A stretch of 62,949 nucleotides of DNA, from NCBI GenBank assembly GCA_021030915.1, contig JAGEMR010000160.1:1-62949 (forward strand), given 5' to 3'. The notes beneath the pieces are model-generated. The model worked only from the letters and a program-made list of their open reading frames with translations, was not told the DNA's origin and ran no database searches. Position numbers and translations under genes: made by a program. This document shows positions 22,555 through 34,544 of this stretch, piece by piece (positions within the stretch are counted from its first letter, which is position 1; every line of letters begins with the position of its first letter). Source of the DNA: Astrothelium macrocarpum (lineage: Eukaryota; Ascomycota; Dothideomycetes; Trypetheliales; Trypetheliaceae).

Positions 22555-24362
22555 ATGGAGCACGAGCATCATTATGGAAATACACCTAATTTTCAAGACA
22601 CCCAAAATCAATGGGTAGATCATCATGCCTATCCTCATTCTCACCACCAGTCACCGGCGCACGAGTATGGCGGTTTCGCATTTTCTACACCGCAAATTCC
22701 TATGGAACCAACTTTTTCAAATGGAATGCATCCGCCACGAACAACACACCAGCAACTCCAACCGCTGGTCATGCCTCAATGGCCGAGTATGATGACCAGT
22801 CAGTCAACTTATCAACAAAGTATGATCCAAACCGCGCCGGCTTCAAGTACGCCTCTTTCTGCAAGTACATCGCTATCTACGCCAGTATCGGCCCCGGCGT
22901 CTGTACCTCCTCCCAATTCTAGAAGACCATCCCAAACTGGTTCAACCCCCAGAAAGACTCTCACGGATGCAGACAGACGGCGCATGTGTTTGTACCACGA
23001 GGAGAATCCAACAACCAAACAGACGGAGATTGGGGGTGAGTTGCAATATCAAATTATGGAATGTATTAAGCTGACTGTCTCCAGCACTATTTGGTGTTGA
23101 GCGAAGGTGAGCACAATAAGTTTCATGAGAAGCTTGCATAATATTGATAGTCTCTCAGCACCGTCTCCAAAGTCTTGCGCAACAAGGAGAAGTACCTGTT
23201 TCAAGATGATGGCGGTCGATCGCCCATCAAAAGATCCAAGGGCAAATTCCCTGATATCGAGAGAGCATTGACTAATTGGGCACGAAATCACCAAAGACAA
23301 GGTTTACCTCTGTCAGACGCAATCATCAGGGAAAAGGCTCGATTTTTTGCGACTACCGTTGGAAATTCCGATAGCCACATTAAGCTCAATAGCAATAGCT
23401 GGCTAGAAAAATTCAAGCAAAAAAATAACCTCATGGGTGCCGGATCGAGAAAGAGCTCCTTAGCAACGGAAGATGCCGGAGACGCTTCGAATCCAGGCTC
23501 CAATTCAGGAACACCGAATGGAATTTCACCTGTATCCGCGAGCGGGCTTCCATCGCCATCTCCTATCTCGATGTCTGCAACGAAAAGCGAAGAAGATGTC
23601 AAGCCCGAAAGCCCCGATAGTTTTGACATTAGTTCCTCCCATCGACCGTTTCACTCACAGAGTAATAATTCACTATCGAGTGTTTTTACAGATACAGCAC
23701 CTTCGTCATTCTCGGCTGGACCAACAAGTCCAACATCACCGTTTTTCACTCCCGATTCCATGTTTACGCCCAGTTCGTTCATGTCTCAACCACCACCAGA
23801 CGTCCAGGCTCGAGTACCGTCAAGCAGCAGCACCAATTCCCAAAGACCACGGAGCCAAACCTTTCCTACCTTGAGTGTGGACCCATACGTTTCGCCCCCA
23901 ACGACCAGTGAGGCTCTTACGCCAAAATACCTGAACTCGACGGCATTGGATTCCAACGCATTAGAATCTCCGATTTCAGAGATGCCTCCGACGCTTACAA
24001 TTGACCAAAGCATGCCTCCTCCACTACAACCTCGACTAAGTAACAGCGATCAGCCGATGCAACCACCACCTCCACCACAATTATCCACATCGTCTCACCA
24101 TTCCCCTGTAGGAGGGACGCCTGGATCAGCGAGTCCCGCGTCCGCATCCCCTACACAGGACGATGCGCGACGAGCCCTGGAACTGATCATGGATTTCTTC
24201 CAGCATCAGCCGTCCGGCTTTGTAGAGCCTCAGGAATTTGTCACAATCGGCAAGTTGATGGAAAAGCTGCGACTGCATCGCACGCCCCCCGCTGTGCAGG
24301 AACTCCCAGGGGGACTGCATCGTATCCACCACGAGCGGGAATTCGTCGCACGGCCAGCATGA
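22555..24362 (+). CDS. HTH DNA-binding protein of CENP-B/Tc5-transposase type
   Basis: Predicted nuclear DNA-binding protein, probably a transcription regulator derived from a pogo/Tc5-type transposase DNA-binding region. Exons 22555-23035, 23085-23106 (22 nt) and 23159-24362 give 568 codons. The N-terminal 130 residues are His/Gln/Pro/Ser-rich. The first helix-turn-helix is continuous across the 22-nt exon: TDADRRRMCLYHEENP, then QTEIGALFGVERSTVSKVLR. A second CENPB-type HTH follows (FPDIERALTNWARNHQRQG, AIIREKARFFA, NSNSWLEKFKQKNNL). The remainder is a long low-complexity Ser/Pro region ending in a helical block LELIMDFFQHQP that may be a dimerisation or activation segment. There is no DDE nuclease domain, so it is not an active transposase. 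Confidence 0.88.
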
Positions 24363-26707
24363 CGAAGAGCCCAATCATATATTGAGCAACAAACGAATAG
24401 GCCTGCCTGGCTGGCCTGGCTGGCCTGGCTGGGGTTTACCACTGTTAAACTTTGGGGGAGGACTACCCCGGAAGAAGCTCGGTTATGCGGCAAAAAAGGC
24501 TTTTGGCCAGGCACATTATCTTGGCGGGAGCGAGTCGTTGTTAGGTGTCACGGGGACGTACATTTTACGGCATGCGCCTTGCTCAGGACTGAGACTGGTA
24601 TGACCCTGTTTGCCTTTTTTTCGCGCAATTCCGCTTGTCACAGAGTTTGTTTCGCGCGTTAAGCTTGTTGTCTAACTTGTCTTTTCCAACATTCCTTTTT
24701 ACCCGCTGGCAAAATTGTCCAGTTTCGGTCCCTGCGGGGAATATTTAGGGTTGCTCAGGATAATGGAAGAGACTTATTGGAGGGGTGGTTTCGGAGTATT
24801 CCTATTTGGGAATGAAATCCGGGGATCACCTCTCTACTAGTAAAGTCTATTGCACGACTACAGCGGCATAACAGGGACGTGCAGATGGCATTGGGCTTCT
24901 TTTCTCCAATTTTTCAAAATCGCATTCGAATTTCTCCGCATTCCTTTGGATTTGTTCAAGGAATGCGATCGGATTACCCCTTTTTCTTCCGGTCTTACCA
25001 GCAAATTTGGTTTTCAGCTCATGTTTCGAGCGCGTCTACTTTCGGTCATATGATTTGCACCACCTTCGCCCTGTTTGATTTTGAATTTTATTCTTTTTTA
25101 TGGCAATGGGCAAGGAAGAGGGCTTATCACCAACATAAAAAAGACGGATGTTACCGCTCACGCGGGCCCCTTGCCCTTTCATTACAATGATATCCAGCTA
25201 TCTCTAGCATATTCCTGTTGTTACTTTGTTTTTTTCGACGTCAATATCATTAATTCAGCGACCTTATTTTCAGATGACGGGGATATGGTCGACCCATTGG
25301 CTACTAGTCCAGCAGCATGTACTTACTTACTCGATTGCACGCATACAAAACACATTTGGTTATGTTACGACACAACTTTTTGAATTTTCCACCTATCTTC
25401 CATCAGCACTTCTATGAACTGGGTCGCTAGATATGCTAGCTTACCATCAAATACTCACAACGCCCATACAGACTCGTATCTCTTTTTATCCGGTTTCGAA
25501 TGCGAAAAATGGCCCCACCTACTTTCTCCAAAAACCTGTTACACTTACATGTCTCACGTCAAACTATTCCCCTGGCACTTAAAAGGAAGTGGCTAGAACA
25601 CCATATGATTAAGCAGATCACTAATGCAACTAACTGATCGATACAGTATGCGTGCTTCCTGGGGTCGCCCACGACGCGCCTTCTGGTGATAGAACGCGGC
25701 TAGGACGTACTAGACTACTCTCACACAGCCAATCTAAAGGTAGACAACATTTTGATGTCCTCGGTACTTACCAAACAGGGATCAGCCACCAGCTTCACTA
25801 TCTCCCAATTCGTGTTCCACAGAATCTGTACCTATCCGACCGGCCGAGCTCGCCTCCGGGTGACCCAAGTAACTCCAAACCCAGCAATGGCGTCGTACCA
25901 GTAACGCAATCAGCAGATTCCCTGGCCTTGGGATCCTCTCTTTAATTATGGTACGTTCGGCATCCCGTCAGGAGTCTTGGGCAGAAATCACAGCCCAAAA
26001 AACCGAGAAAAACCGGGTCAAACAAGGCGTACACCCCGGCACAAATTAAAATATCAAAACCCACAGAAATATCATTCCTGGGTGCATTAAACGTCTTGGA
26101 TATTTTCTGCGGGGAGCCGCGTCTTTCATGTGCCTGGCGGGGCGGCAGAATCAGATAAAGGTCAGATTATACCCTACCTACCGTAAATTTGAAAAACGAA
26201 CCAAAAAAGAGGGGACGACTACACGCAAAAGGAGATTTTCAGGGGACGAGAGGTCGGTATGATGGCATTGTGCATGATGCGTGTCAACGTGGGGGTGTTT
26301 CATGGGGCATTTCCCTATGGGATGATTCTGTGCCTCAGCGGTTAGGCGAACAGAGCGGGCTGATTTAGAAGAGATATTACGTATAGGAAGATTAGAGTAT
26401 GTTGGATAGTGGACGAGCTTGGTGGTCGACTAGCTGCAGGGCTGGTGTCGCAATCAAAACAACAAGGAAAGGGTGAAAAAGAAGGACCCTGAAGATCACG
26501 ATCACGGAGAATTAAAATGGCGATTGTCGATAACGCGATCGATACATAGATTTCCTGAGCGCATAGCTCGTAGACGGAAGTCATCAAGATACAAATGATG
26601 GGAAAGGGTGTGATGGCGACATCCTTTCCATCCAAGTTGGGCGCTGAAGCTAACGCAGGGGTCCCATCCTCAAAAGTTTTTGTTCTCTCACCTGCTCCGC
26701 ACGTCTT
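24363..26707. other. 2.3-kb intergenic region
   Basis: No gene recognised. The stretch begins with the 3' region of the HTH protein and ends with that of the PXA gene, so the two genes converge here. Composition is mildly AT-rich with pyrimidine runs around 24,600-25,600. ORFs of 60-105 codons lack ATG context or family features. Confidence 0.4.
24401..24433. repeat. Short tandem repeat, 9-bp unit
   Basis: About three and a half copies of a CCTGGCTGG-like unit in tandem, immediately 3' of the HTH protein gene. A small minisatellite; no function inferred. Confidence 0.75.
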
Positions 26708-29700
26708 TCAACCCAATCGCTCTCTGAGCAGGTCCTTGACGCCCTTCTCAGCCATCTCAGGGAAGATGCGCACAACGACCAGCTCCACAATCGCGTACAG
26801 CAGATGCTTGTTCATGTACGGCGTGCCAAACACATCCAGAACACTCACCTCGACGTCTTGGATCCACCGGTCCCGTTGCTGCTGCTGCTGCTGCCGCTGT
26901 TGCCGCCGGTGACGATCATCCGAGTCGTAACCCTGGTTGCGCCACTTCGCCTCATCTTCTTTGACCCCGGATTCGCGTGTTTCAGCAGAGGGTGAAACGG
27001 TGGCCAGAAAACGGGTCAAGATGGCTGGCGGGATAGCGTCGACGATGGCGGCTGCGCAACCGTGCCGAATAGCCTCAATGGCGGCGGCCGAGGGTGGTGG
27101 AACCTGGGATGGCGTGGTGCCGGAGGTGGAGATGGAGGTGGTGGTGTTGTTTGGGAACAGTGCGGTACGTAGTGCGAGTAGGAGTGAAGGGAGGTGGGAA
27201 GGGTTGAGGAGGCGAGCATGGATGTGGTGGGAGAGGACCCTGGTTACATTTTGGTCATCAGCGATTGTAAGCCCCAAAGGGTAGCAGGGGTTTGCTAGAA
27301 GGAGTAAAAGAGAACAAGGGGGGGGGAAGAAAAAAAAGAAAGACAATTGTCGGAAGTAATTGGAAGAAGCAAAGTGGGAGAAGAGCGGTTTGGGATTGCG
27401 GCGAGCAACAAAGGACTGGGCGCCTTGTCCGAAAGGAGCAAATGCATGGAGCTAGAAAGCCAGAAGGTACAGTAAGGTGGTAAGCAATATAGAGTTAGGG
27501 GAATTAGAAAATAAATGCAGCAGTGGTTTCGTCGACGGTGACACGCTAGGAGCAGGGGTCCGGTCAGTAGGTGGTAGGGCTGGAAGCGTGTACGACGAAA
27601 GCAGAGACGGACGAGCCCCAGGTCGCAATAATGCCATGCTGCAGTGCGTGCAAAAAATGCCTCGTTGCAAAGCGCACCAAGCGAACGATTGGTCGGTCTG
27701 CGGACGGAATTCGCAGCATCGGCCAATTACAAAATTCGCCGAGGACAAAAGGGGACACGAGGCGGGAAAAAATCAGGCAACAAGTGCAGTAGCCTGGGCG
27801 CCTGGAAATCGGCGCGCCTGAATCTGGGTTCGCAAAGTGTTTCGACCCCTCCGTTAGCCCATCAAGCACCTTACCCCACGTCGGTGGCTGGCTCAGTTTG
27901 GCTGGCATTCTAGAGCTTCTTCCCCGGCAGTTGAGGTTTGCGGAGCGCCGGTCGCTTTCTGCTCGCGTGCCATGTGGTGGGGACCAGCGAGTGCGACCCA
28001 TTCTGACGTGCTAGGGCTGAGCGGTATTGCTGACCCACAGCAAGAGTGGGATGGCGGGACGCTTCGGGGGAAGCTACGCGGAGGGGAGGACCGTGGGGTC
28101 AGCAGCTGTCTCGAGTAGGAAGTCCGTGTTTGCTTTTGGCGTGTTCCCGTGCCCTGGCGGCGATGCGGTGCGGTGCGGGCGGGCGGTCCCGAGCTACAGG
28201 CCACTCCAGCCAGCAACAGGCAATCCCCGGCTAATGCTGCAAGTCCCAATCCTTCTCGTCTGCGTCTTCTACTCCGCTTCCAAACCCCCGCTGACTTCTC
28301 GACTCGCCTTGTTACTCAGCGCATTGGAGGGATCGCGATCTCGTTGTGAGCATGAGTCGCGTTTCCGACGCCTCCAGGCAATTAGGTTGATGACTGCAGC
28401 AGCCGCGGCCCGTTCACTGACTGGATCTCCCTTTCTTCAAGATGAGGTGAGATGAGCAACGGGCCGCGCAGGTCACGGCAGATCGCGGAGCGAATCACAA
28501 AGGTGACGATCCGGTTTAGCAACGCTTTCAGACTGCTCCAGATGATGAGGAGAAGACGGAATTGTAGTCAACGTGCGACGCTTTTCGCGCGGTAACCGAA
28601 TGAAGAGAGCGATTGATTGGCTCTGGTACCGGAGGTTTGGCCCATTATGTCAGGTTTGCCGCAGATACATTCAGGCCTGGCTGGAACAGGGATAGTCCTT
28701 GCAGCCCAAGAAAGACCAGGCTAACAGCAAGCCCGAAGCCACGGATGGAGAGATGCGAGGGGCGTGCAGCGGCCTCATGCACGACGATAAGGTCCATGCC
28801 CGCACAGACGTAGAAAACCATGTACTTCCCGAGGCGGCTGCATCGCGACCGTTGATAGGCGACAGGCCAGGTCAAGTGACTGACAACGCATGCGGGGGTT
28901 GAATCGATCCCGTCCCGTTAGCGTTGCACAGCAGCCACGCGTGCCGACATCGGCCAGCCAACGAGAATGCAGCTTCCACGCTTTGTTGGTTGATTGGGAC
29001 GGTCGAGAATATTGAACATGGTCCACAAGGGCTCCAAGTGATATCACTGCAAAGCAAGAGCAGAAGGCGGAAAGCTTCACTCACCTGTCCATTGGTCCGT
29101 CTGTATCACCGACCCTGCCCGGTCCTGACACAGCTCCGTCGTGTGCGAGAGACAGCAAGCCTGCGAGCCACGGCATGCGCAAGTCCAACTCCACCAGGCG
29201 CCCTATGCATGACCATATTCGCATACTTACGACTGGTCGCTTTTTCATGACACGTCTTGCGTGCTTGCTGGATGGCAAGCCTGATGTCTTCGAGCTTGTC
29301 GGCGTCTCCGGGATGTGTGCATGTGAATCGTCGTTCATCGACGACGTTTGTCGCGGAGCTACCGATGGTGATGGTGTTGCAGAAACTATCTTGATCGATG
29401 ACGATCTCGCAGGAAGTGATGACGATGTGACCAGCGCTACAAGCAAGATGCGCATCAGCGTAAATGAAATCACCATGTATTGCACGCCAATCCAAAATAG
29501 ATGCGAAAAGTGCGACCACCCGGAAGAATTCTGGCCACCTGGCTTCATGTCAGACTCGCCTGACTTGCCCGCCTTGCTCTCTTCGCCCAACAGGCCAAAC
29601 TGCTGAAGGCGGCCTGGAGCATTCGCTGGCTTAAGCTCAATCTCGGCGTCCGACACGCTCGTGACACGAAAACGGATGAGCTCAATAATCTTCGTAGTCG

Positions 29701-30621
29701 CTTCCCAGATGAACCAGCCTTCACAAAGCTTACCACCAATCCCATTGCCCAAGATCATCTCCGAGAGCACCTCGGTGACTAGACTACGTAGGCAACTATT
29801 TTCCAAGTCGTCCGTGGGCAATATAAGGGCCAAAACGCCCTGAGCTAGCAATTGGCGCCACTGCTCCTCGTTTTCCCGCTGCTCTACGATAGTCGAAGGC
29901 TCCGAAGGATTGGGAGATGGGGACAGCGCCGGATGAGGGTGTAGCTGATGATATAGTTCACAAGACTCCAAAGCCAATGGAGGGGGGTGAAGAGGGTGAT
30001 GCGCAAGCCGATACGCTGCCACCAAGCGAGTCAGCCGTGTTGGTCGTGTTGCAAGACCTATGAAATGACAACATGAGAGCGGAATTTCTTGCCTTCGATA
30101 TGAGCCTCCACAAGGCCGGGCACTTCGTCCAAAAGGAGCGCCTCCAAATCAACCACGCGTATTCGCTGCTCCAGCGCCCGGGTACAGTGGGCAATGATCT
30201 GAATGACCTCGTCTACGAAAGCATGGTCCGGGGTGATCTTTCCATACCAGGAATGCACCGACTCCTTAATGATAATTGCGATGAACGCATATAGTTGTAA
30301 ATCCGTCTCATTCGAACTCGTCAAGGGTGGCAATAGCTCTTCGATTGGTTTGGGGGTGTTCCTTCCCTTGTCCGCGCCTGTCAAACTGCTACCGTGTATC
30401 TGGTGAGTGCACAGGGTGCGACGGACAAAGTTTGCTGTAGCATTTTCGGACGCATCTCCTCTAGGCTGTTCATTGGTATCTTTAGGGTTGACCTGCAAAG
30501 GTATTCGATTGGCGTGAGAGGAGCGAGCTGCAGTTGCAGCAAAGCTAGAGCTGCTGGACGTTGCCTGAGCTTTGGGTCGGGGCTGCAACGGAGTGGAGCT
30601 TCGCGGAGGGTTCTGTATCAT
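26708..30621 (-). CDS. PXA-domain protein (sorting nexin-associated family)
   Basis: Membrane-trafficking type protein carrying the PX-associated domain. Three exons, 30093-30621, 29085-30015 and 26708-27239, make 664 codons including the stop. Exon 1: low-complexity N-terminus, then the PXA region with YAFIAIIIKESVHSWYGKI, HCTRALEQRIR and DEVPGLVEAHIE. The domain continues over intron 1 (HIE-AYRLAHH) with NPHPALSP-like LHPHPALSPSP and GVLALILPTDDLENSCLRSL. A hydrophobic helix (WIGVQYMVISFTLMRILLVA) lies in the middle. Exon 3 begins VLSHHIHARLLNPSHLP and ends VKDLLRERLG, with a polyQ-rich patch. Intron 1 (30016-30092) uses a GC donor with a GCAAGA context and a normal AG acceptor. Intron 2 (27240-29084) is 1845 nt with GTGAGT and ACCAG ends, extremely long for this genome; the junction MDR-VLSHHI matches the family without a gap. 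A cryptic donor GTAAGT at about 29,230 is read through. Confidence 0.88.
27240..29084 (-). other. 1.85-kb intron of the PXA gene
   Basis: Bounded by a strong donor (CAG-GTGAGT) and acceptor ACCAG; both flanks join in phase. Normal base composition. ORFs on both strands inside (for example 28027-28455 plus, 27564-28001 minus) show no recognisable family. It may hold a nested gene, a non-coding transcript or an old insertion; I cannot tell. Confidence 0.65.
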
Positions 30622-31061
30622 TTCAATTGTGAATCAATCATTTTCCCGTGCCAAGCAGAGCTATTGCTCAGGGATATCGCACAAGTGATTGTTGTGCGCT
30701 TTGCTCGGTCCTCTGAGTTGGAAGAGTGACGTCCAGTGACGTCCAATTCCCCCCCGCAAGCGAGAGAGGTGGCGATGCTTTGGCGAATGCTAGTATTCAC
30801 GACCATCATTGAGGCAAGTAAATCTCGTGCTTTCAATATGTAAGACCTGTCTATTAATTTTAATTGAAGATCGGGGCACTCTAAAAATTACGCATTTCTA
30901 CTTTGGAATTTCAAAAGATGCAGAAGAGCTCGAACCTCCTGCGGTTCTTGAAAGGAAAATAGTAATAAAATGTGCCCTGGGTCTTTTGCTCGAATCGCAT
31001 ACACACAAAGTCTACGCAACGCTTAACTCAATTGCAAACAAGCTCATTCCTTTCACTAAAG
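30622..31061. other. Intergenic, PXA promoter / ERG2 3' region
   Basis: A 440-bp gap between two minus-strand genes. Nothing else is seen. Confidence 0.45.
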
Positions 31062-31789
31062 TTAGATTTTACCAATCAACAAGTTTCCAATCATCTCCCG
31101 TCCTGTAATCACCGCGGTCCTCCAAAAAGTTGGAAAATCAAGCGTGGAGAAGACCGTGTCTGCAAACCCAAATGGCAGCATTCCTGGAATAAACCCTTGA
31201 GCAAGCTCTAATGCCCAACACCCGGTTTCCGGCATAAGGTACTGCTTAACCTCGCCCCTTTGGAGATGATGCATGTCACCGGCTCGGTAGATCTCTGGTT
31301 CAAGATCGCCTGGAAGAAAGGCACGCTGCTCGCCGACAAGAATATGAAAGTAGTCATCCGCAGTATGCCTTCCAGAATGGCCTTCGGTACCGATAGGAGT
31401 TCCGAAGAAGATCAGGTACTCGGTAATGGAAGCGTGGAGCAGGTACATGGCCCCCATAGCACCACCGGCATTGTTGAACATCCATTCAGACTTCAGGGTC
31501 AATGGATTTTGGTTCATTGATCGAGCGATCCTTGGATCCAAGGCAAACAGCTGCTGCTGGATATCACTGAAAAGCGCAGTGCTATTCTGGTGATTGGCTG
31601 CAACGGCTGTTTGGGCGATTTGATGGACTTTGATAGGATCGAAAATGTACCATCGAGACTGATCGTGATCAGATCCAGAAGAGCTTTCGAAAGTCAAGTG
31701 ATAAATGAACCTACTTTGATCTTGTCTAGAATGGGAATGAGCAAGGTGAATAGGAGAACGACAGCTGAAACTACGATAATCGATCTCAT
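31062..31789 (-). CDS. ERG2: C-8 sterol isomerase (ERG2, sigma-1 receptor family)
   Basis: Endoplasmic reticulum enzyme that moves the C8 double bond to C7 in ergosterol synthesis. Exons 31715-31789 and 31062-31658 give 223 codons, the normal length. Exon 1 encodes the N-terminal membrane anchor (IIVVSAVVLLFTLLIPIL). After a 56-nt intron (donor GTAGGT, acceptor ATCAG) the protein continues SRWYIFDPIKVHQIAQ. Family blocks: EWMFNNAGGAMGAMYLLHAS, EYLIFFGTPIGTEGHSGRH with the active-site region, then DDYFHILVGEQRAF, GDMHHLQRGEVKQY and the C-terminal hydrophobic GFIPGMLPFGFADTVFSTLD. It shares a short divergent promoter with MED10. Confidence 0.96.
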
Positions 31790-32132
31790 GATTTCTTATC
31801 TTTGAAGGAAATTAGACACAACCTCTAAACATCGATAGAAAAAGGCTCAGCGAAAATAGTTCACAAGTAGAAAGATCAAACAACGGTAACTTAATAAATG
31901 AGAAATGCAGAACTTTTGTTGTCGATACGGAGCAGTACATTTTCCTCTTGAGCTTCGGGAATCGGGCGGAGTTCGCTCCGCGCACTGACCAAAGATTAAC
32001 ATCGTGGTCTGATCCTCAAGCTTCAACTAACAGTTTACATAATCACATGCTCTTAATTCACATTGTCTGATATCCATACTTCACTTTATCTCGCCGTCCG
32101 TACTGGTCTACAGACTCTTGTCTGTCCTGACA
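31790..32132. promoter_or_regulatory. Shared promoter region, ERG2 / MED10
   Basis: A 343-bp gap between divergent start codons. Sterol-response (SRE-like) sites might be expected for ERG2 but none is evident by eye. Confidence 0.5.
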
Positions 32133-32641
32133 ATGGCTCATGAGGTCCTTGATCAAGTCGATGGTATGTCACTTCTCTTTGACTATGATCTGGATATTGA
32201 CTCACTCACTTTACTAAACAAGATTCTCTTCGCGCCACTATTCAAAATCTATACGAACTCATAGTTCAGTCACACGATCACCATGGTCCATCTACTCAGG
32301 CCGCGCAAGCCAACTCAATCCGCTCGCTCGCCCGCAACCTAGCTCACTTGAGTAACCTCTCAGCTGAGCATTCTAATGCCACCAACCTTTCATCAAAATC
32401 ACCCATCCCCGCTATCCCTCCAGAGATTGTCCAGTACGTCGAGGAAGGCAGGAATCCGGATATATATACTCGAGAATTTGTAGAGGTCGTTCAGAAGCAC
32501 AATCAGCTTCTGAAAGGGCGAGCTGAAGCCATGGCCAGGTTTCGAGATGTACTGGCACGACAGATGAAAAGCGCCATGCCAGAGCTCGAGGGAAGCGTGA
32601 GAAAGATCGTTGAGGGCACGGGAGGGAAATTGGATTCATAA
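32133..32641 (+). CDS. MED10: Mediator complex subunit 10 (MED10/Nut2)
   Basis: Subunit of the Mediator middle module linking activators to RNA polymerase II, nuclear. Exons 32133-32163 and 32223-32641 give 149 codons, as usual for the family. After the join the protein reads MAHEVLDQVDDSLRATIQNL, then YELIVQSHDH, followed by a helix-rich segment with IPPEIVQYVEEGRNPDIYTR and EFVEVVQKHNQLLKGR, the family signature. The first exon is only 31 nt and the 59-nt intron has donor GTATGT. It is divergent from ERG2. Confidence 0.95.
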
Positions 32642-32663
32642 CACTGGGTCTCAGCTCGCTCTG

Positions 32664-33102
32664 ATGGCGCCCACCACCTCTGAAGATGCCGTCACTGGCC
32701 CGAACGCAGACGGTGAGTTTAATGATCGAATAAAATCAGTTCCGAAAATGTTGCTAATATTATAAAGGGAGTCAAGCTGTCTTCAACAGCTTCGAAGAAA
32801 TCGCTGCTGAGCTGAATCTGTCCAATGATCAGCTCAATTTCAATGCTGAATTCCACCCGTCGAACGACAACGCCGCCGTCTTCAATCCTGACGACAGCCA
32901 GTTCGCTATCTGTGACATCGCTGGCATCATCGACGACGATCTCAATGTCTTCCCCATGGATCGCGAGTTTGCAAATTCGGGAAAACATATCTTTTTCAGC
33001 GTTGCCGTCTTCCATCCTGACGACAACCAGTTCCCCATCTGTGACATCACTGGCGTCATTGACGCTGACCTCAATGGCTTCCTCACCGAGGACCTGTTTT
33101 GA
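32664..33102 (+). CDS. Small acidic protein with an internal duplication, unrecognised
   Basis: I recognise no family. Exons 32664-32712 and 32768-33102 give 127 codons (MAPTTSEDAVTGPNADG, then SQAVFNSFEEIAAELNL). Two similar blocks of about 33 residues follow each other: AVFNPDDSQFAICDIAGIID and AVFHPDDNQFPICDITGVID, each followed by DLN plus a short tail. Acidic, with no signal peptide or membrane segment. It starts only 22 bp after the MED10 stop, so it could also be 3' untranslated sequence of MED10. The minus strand of the same stretch is open for 139 codons because the repeat is free of stops on both strands, so strand and coding status remain uncertain. Confidence 0.4.
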
Positions 33103-34031
33103 CGCGCATCCGCGCAAGAGTTTGGGCCTGATGCTCACTGGCCATGGGGGATAGATATACTCAATACAGAAGCGTCAGATCACTCACTGGTCATAGTAAT
33201 TGGCTTTCAATCTGACGAGCATTCTAGTGGAGAAAAACACGGTTAGATTCTGGTTAGCAACACATTGGGTGTCCTTACCTCTAGATAGATAGCTTTCTAG
33301 GCTACCACAATCGAAATTCGGCTCGAAACTTTCTCAATGACGACGGCTCTATTATGAGATGGGCGATTTCGCCTGCGTATTCACTGTGCATGAACTGCGG
33401 CTAAACATCCATTTCATTCAAGATTGGATTGCCATCTCGAAACATGGTGATTTGGACAACATAGCTTGCTCGACTACTAACTTCATACTGTCCGATAAAG
33501 CCAGCGCTCAAACCTGAGCCTTGGGGCTTTACTCTCTGAATCTGTACCTATAACTCTATTGCTTTTGTTATTTTCTCTTCTTAATCCCGATCAATTCCTC
33601 CAATCTTAATTATCTCATCTATCGTCAACACATTACAATCTCATTCTGACTAATATGCGCATAAAGATCATACCAGCGTGACTATCTGCCCGTATTGCTT
33701 TTCGATACTACTTTCCTCGCCAATGCTTGTCCATCTTCTTAAAAGAAGCAAAACTCGTCGCCTTTCGTGAATCACGTTCAGGATCTCGAAATGGTTCATG
33801 CCTCAATACTGTTTCTCAGTACTTGAAGATGGTTCTCCAACATCGACTGGGCGCGCAATCACAACTTGACCAGACCCAACATGCGGGTTGGGTTTTCTTT
33901 TCACTCCTCAGAACAACAACAGCCAAGACCGACTGCTTTTTTGGCTGAAGCGAGCCTGACAATCACTCTAATAGCTCTTGCTTCCAGCGGCTCTCCAGCA
34001 GTCCAATCTATCTACTTAACCCTAGCCTCGA
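33103..34031. other. Intergenic, no gene recognised
   Basis: Slightly AT-rich. Short plus-strand ORFs (33727-33948, 33866-34048) have no family features. This marks the beginning of the sparse half of the window. Confidence 0.45.
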
Positions 34032-34544
34032 TCATCCACTCCTACTAACATTCTTCACTCGTAGCCGTATGCTCACGCCCTTCCAAAAAAGGCCACCGCG
34101 TTCGAGGAGACCGACTGCAATATCCGACCAGAAAATGTCGGATTTCATCCCTACGTCCGTCCAAATGCCGTCGTTACGGAAAAATGAATGCATGTTCATC
34201 GAAGAGTAGGTCAAGTCCCGTATTGCATGGACGCAATCTATGGAGGTCATGACACAGAAAGAGCCAAGCTGCAATGCATTAGGCTCGGTGAGAACACCAA
34301 GGACAGAAGTTTTGTGTTGGGAATGTTCTAGGATAATCGTTTTGTTAACGCCGCGAAAGATGCTAAGAGACATGTCAAAAACGTAATTGAATTGGATGTC
34401 AAGACTCTGCAGATGTCGGACAATGCACTTGGTAGCACTGCCAGTGCCTGCTCCAACCTCGAGACAGCGACGTTTACTCTGTATGTCAAGGTTAGTCGGA
34501 GCCGTCACAAGAGACTTGCCGCGGGTTAGAGTGCCGGAGTACAT
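34032..34544 (-). pseudogene. Polyketide-synthase methyltransferase domain remnant
   Basis: A 170-codon ORF resembles the C-methyltransferase domain of fungal highly reducing polyketide synthases: RCLEVGAGTGSATK is the SAM-binding motif I, then FNYVFDMSLSIFRG, LGSFCVMTSIDCVHAIRDL, MHSFFRNDGIW and DIAVGLLERGGLF correspond to the later blocks. A full polyketide synthase is over 2000 residues; no ketosynthase, acyltransferase or carrier domain is readable nearby, and conserved residues have drifted (for example FTDxS reads FDMSLS). I take it as the relic of a decayed synthase gene. A free-standing small methyltransferase is less likely because the flanking PKS context residues are present. Confidence 0.65.

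Noticed and set aside
26880..26910. GCTGCTG run considered as an independent microsatellite
   Set aside because: It encodes the polyGln patch of the PXA protein on the minus strand and is part of the coding exon.
29232..29259. A 28-nt intron with strong GTAAGT donor in the PXA exon 2
   Set aside because: Below any plausible intron size, and the frame continues through it.
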